Shown: piece after piece, positions 63,301 to 64,000 of the stretch | How positions within the stretch are numbered: position 1 is the stretch's first letter | Layout of the letters: each line of letters opens with the position of its first letter | DNA from: Patagioenas fasciata | Lineage: Eukaryota; Chordata; Aves; Columbiformes; Columbidae | Direction of reading: 5' to 3' | Assembly (NCBI RefSeq): GCF_037038585.1 | Contig: NC_092521.1 | Span: forward strand, 149,014,605-149,078,604 | Length of the DNA stretch: 64,000 nt | Made by a program: the position numbers and the translations under genes | Notes under the pieces: generated by a model | Seen by the model: the letters and a program-made list of their open reading frames with translations, nothing else | Told to the model about the DNA's origin: nothing | The model's database searches: none

Positions 63301-64000
63301 ACAAACTCCAGAACTAGTGCAAGCTACAGGTCAGGAGTGTGCACATAGAGCAGGAGAGGGGAGAAGAAGCAGGATGTTCTCTGTTACAGAACCAAAATAT
63401 TAGATTAACCCCGTTTGGCTTCTCTTTTTCTCAAGTTCAAGAAAAAATGTTTCTTTGATCAAGATTCAAAGGCCTGAACTCCCAAATCCACAGAGTGGTG
63501 TGAAAATGGGTGTTTAGCTAGTTCTGTTACACATTTTGACCAGTGACTTTCACTGTGTATTTTATTCAGTGTTTGAACTTCAGACAATTCTAGCATTAGG
63601 CAGCTGCTCACTGAGATCCTGAGGACTGCAATTTTAGACTTCTATTTTTTAATCCTAAAGCAGTATCTAAACAAGACATAGTTTCATAGTCAGTAAAAGA
63701 CACAACTTTATTGCAGTGATATTAGTATCAGATATTGTATTTAATTTAATTGTGTTTCTGAGGTCTTTAGCCAGCCACCACTCTAAGACCACAGTGCCTC
63801 AGTAAACTGGGACGCAGTGTCCCTCCAGGCAGGTTCACTGCAGCCCACCATAAGCAGAGTGGCTTGATTTCAGCTCTGTAAGACTCACGATTGTTCAGAC
63901 AGCACGGCAGTAACAACTCTTTCACATAACCCACACAAGGGCAATAAAAGAGACAGTTCCAAAGTAATGAGCAAGATACAAATATCTAGAGAGAGAATAA
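45338..64000. other. Long intergenic AT-rich stretch, no gene recognised
   Basis: About 18.7 kb of mostly unique AT-rich sequence with the CR1-like relic near 49.7 kb and small A- or T-tracts. The longest frame is 165 codons on the minus strand at 47528-48025; it lacks known motifs or supporting splice structure. No RNA gene was recognised. Confidence 0.5.
49690..49850 (+). repeat. Probable ancient CR1-type LINE relic
   Basis: The order GGAAAATTTATACTAAATGT, AAATATCTTTCCTGATATTA, then ACCTTGGAGACTTTTCAAGT and CAGGATGGACAAAATACTTA follows the 3' part of old CR1 lineages. It is much more diverged than the other CR1 copies, so the call is tentative. Confidence 0.5.

Noticed and set aside
1..64000. 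CRISPR arrays, bacterial operons, rRNA or tRNA genes
   Set aside because: No regularly spaced identical repeats, no ribosome-binding-site-led gene clusters and no tRNA/rRNA signatures were seen; the content is vertebrate.

Overview
The window looks like avian nuclear DNA, probably from a songbird or a close relative. The evidence is repeated CR1 (chicken repeat 1) LINE fragments on both strands, an ERVL-type LTR with termini typical of birds, an ERVL pro-pol relic, and otherwise AT-rich unique sequence with vertebrate splice signals. Nothing suggests a bacterial or plasmid origin. The species and chromosome cannot be fixed from the sequence alone.

Layout. Positions 1-25,160 are mostly AT-rich, gene-poor DNA. 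They hold two short CR1 ends (3.4 and 6.3 kb), simple repeats, two small tandem duplications, and a decayed stretch at 19.1-19.5 kb that resembles a Ty3/gypsy-type integrase core. Positions 25.2-31.3 kb are a nest of retroelements: a CR1 split by a 327-bp solo LTR with a 6-bp target duplication, an ERVL protease-reverse transcriptase relic on the minus strand broken only by nonsense codons, and three more CR1 pieces. At 32.7-33.0 kb a duplicated unit carries an ACTA-type microsatellite.

Positions 33.8-37.9 kb form a compact GC-rich island. It contains what I read as one complete minus-strand gene of 14 coding exons for a PH + RhoGAP protein of about 526 residues. It resembles the avian 'T-cell activation Rho GTPase-activating protein-like' / ARHGAP20-like family. 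Every exon junction I inferred keeps the reading frame, and the arginine finger and the MT..NLA motif are present. It is the only well-supported protein-coding gene here. CR1 sequence begins about 200 bp upstream of its start codon, and an LTR about 700 bp upstream points away from it.

Positions 39.2-64.0 kb return to AT-rich intergenic DNA. They hold one clean 573-bp solo ERVL LTR (5-bp target duplication) at 44.8-45.3 kb, a probable old CR1 relic near 49.7 kb, and long A-tracts. No rRNA, tRNA, CRISPR or bacterial-type operon signals were seen. Protein function, exon structure and repeat family names are read by eye from motifs, splice sites and reading frames; no database search was run.
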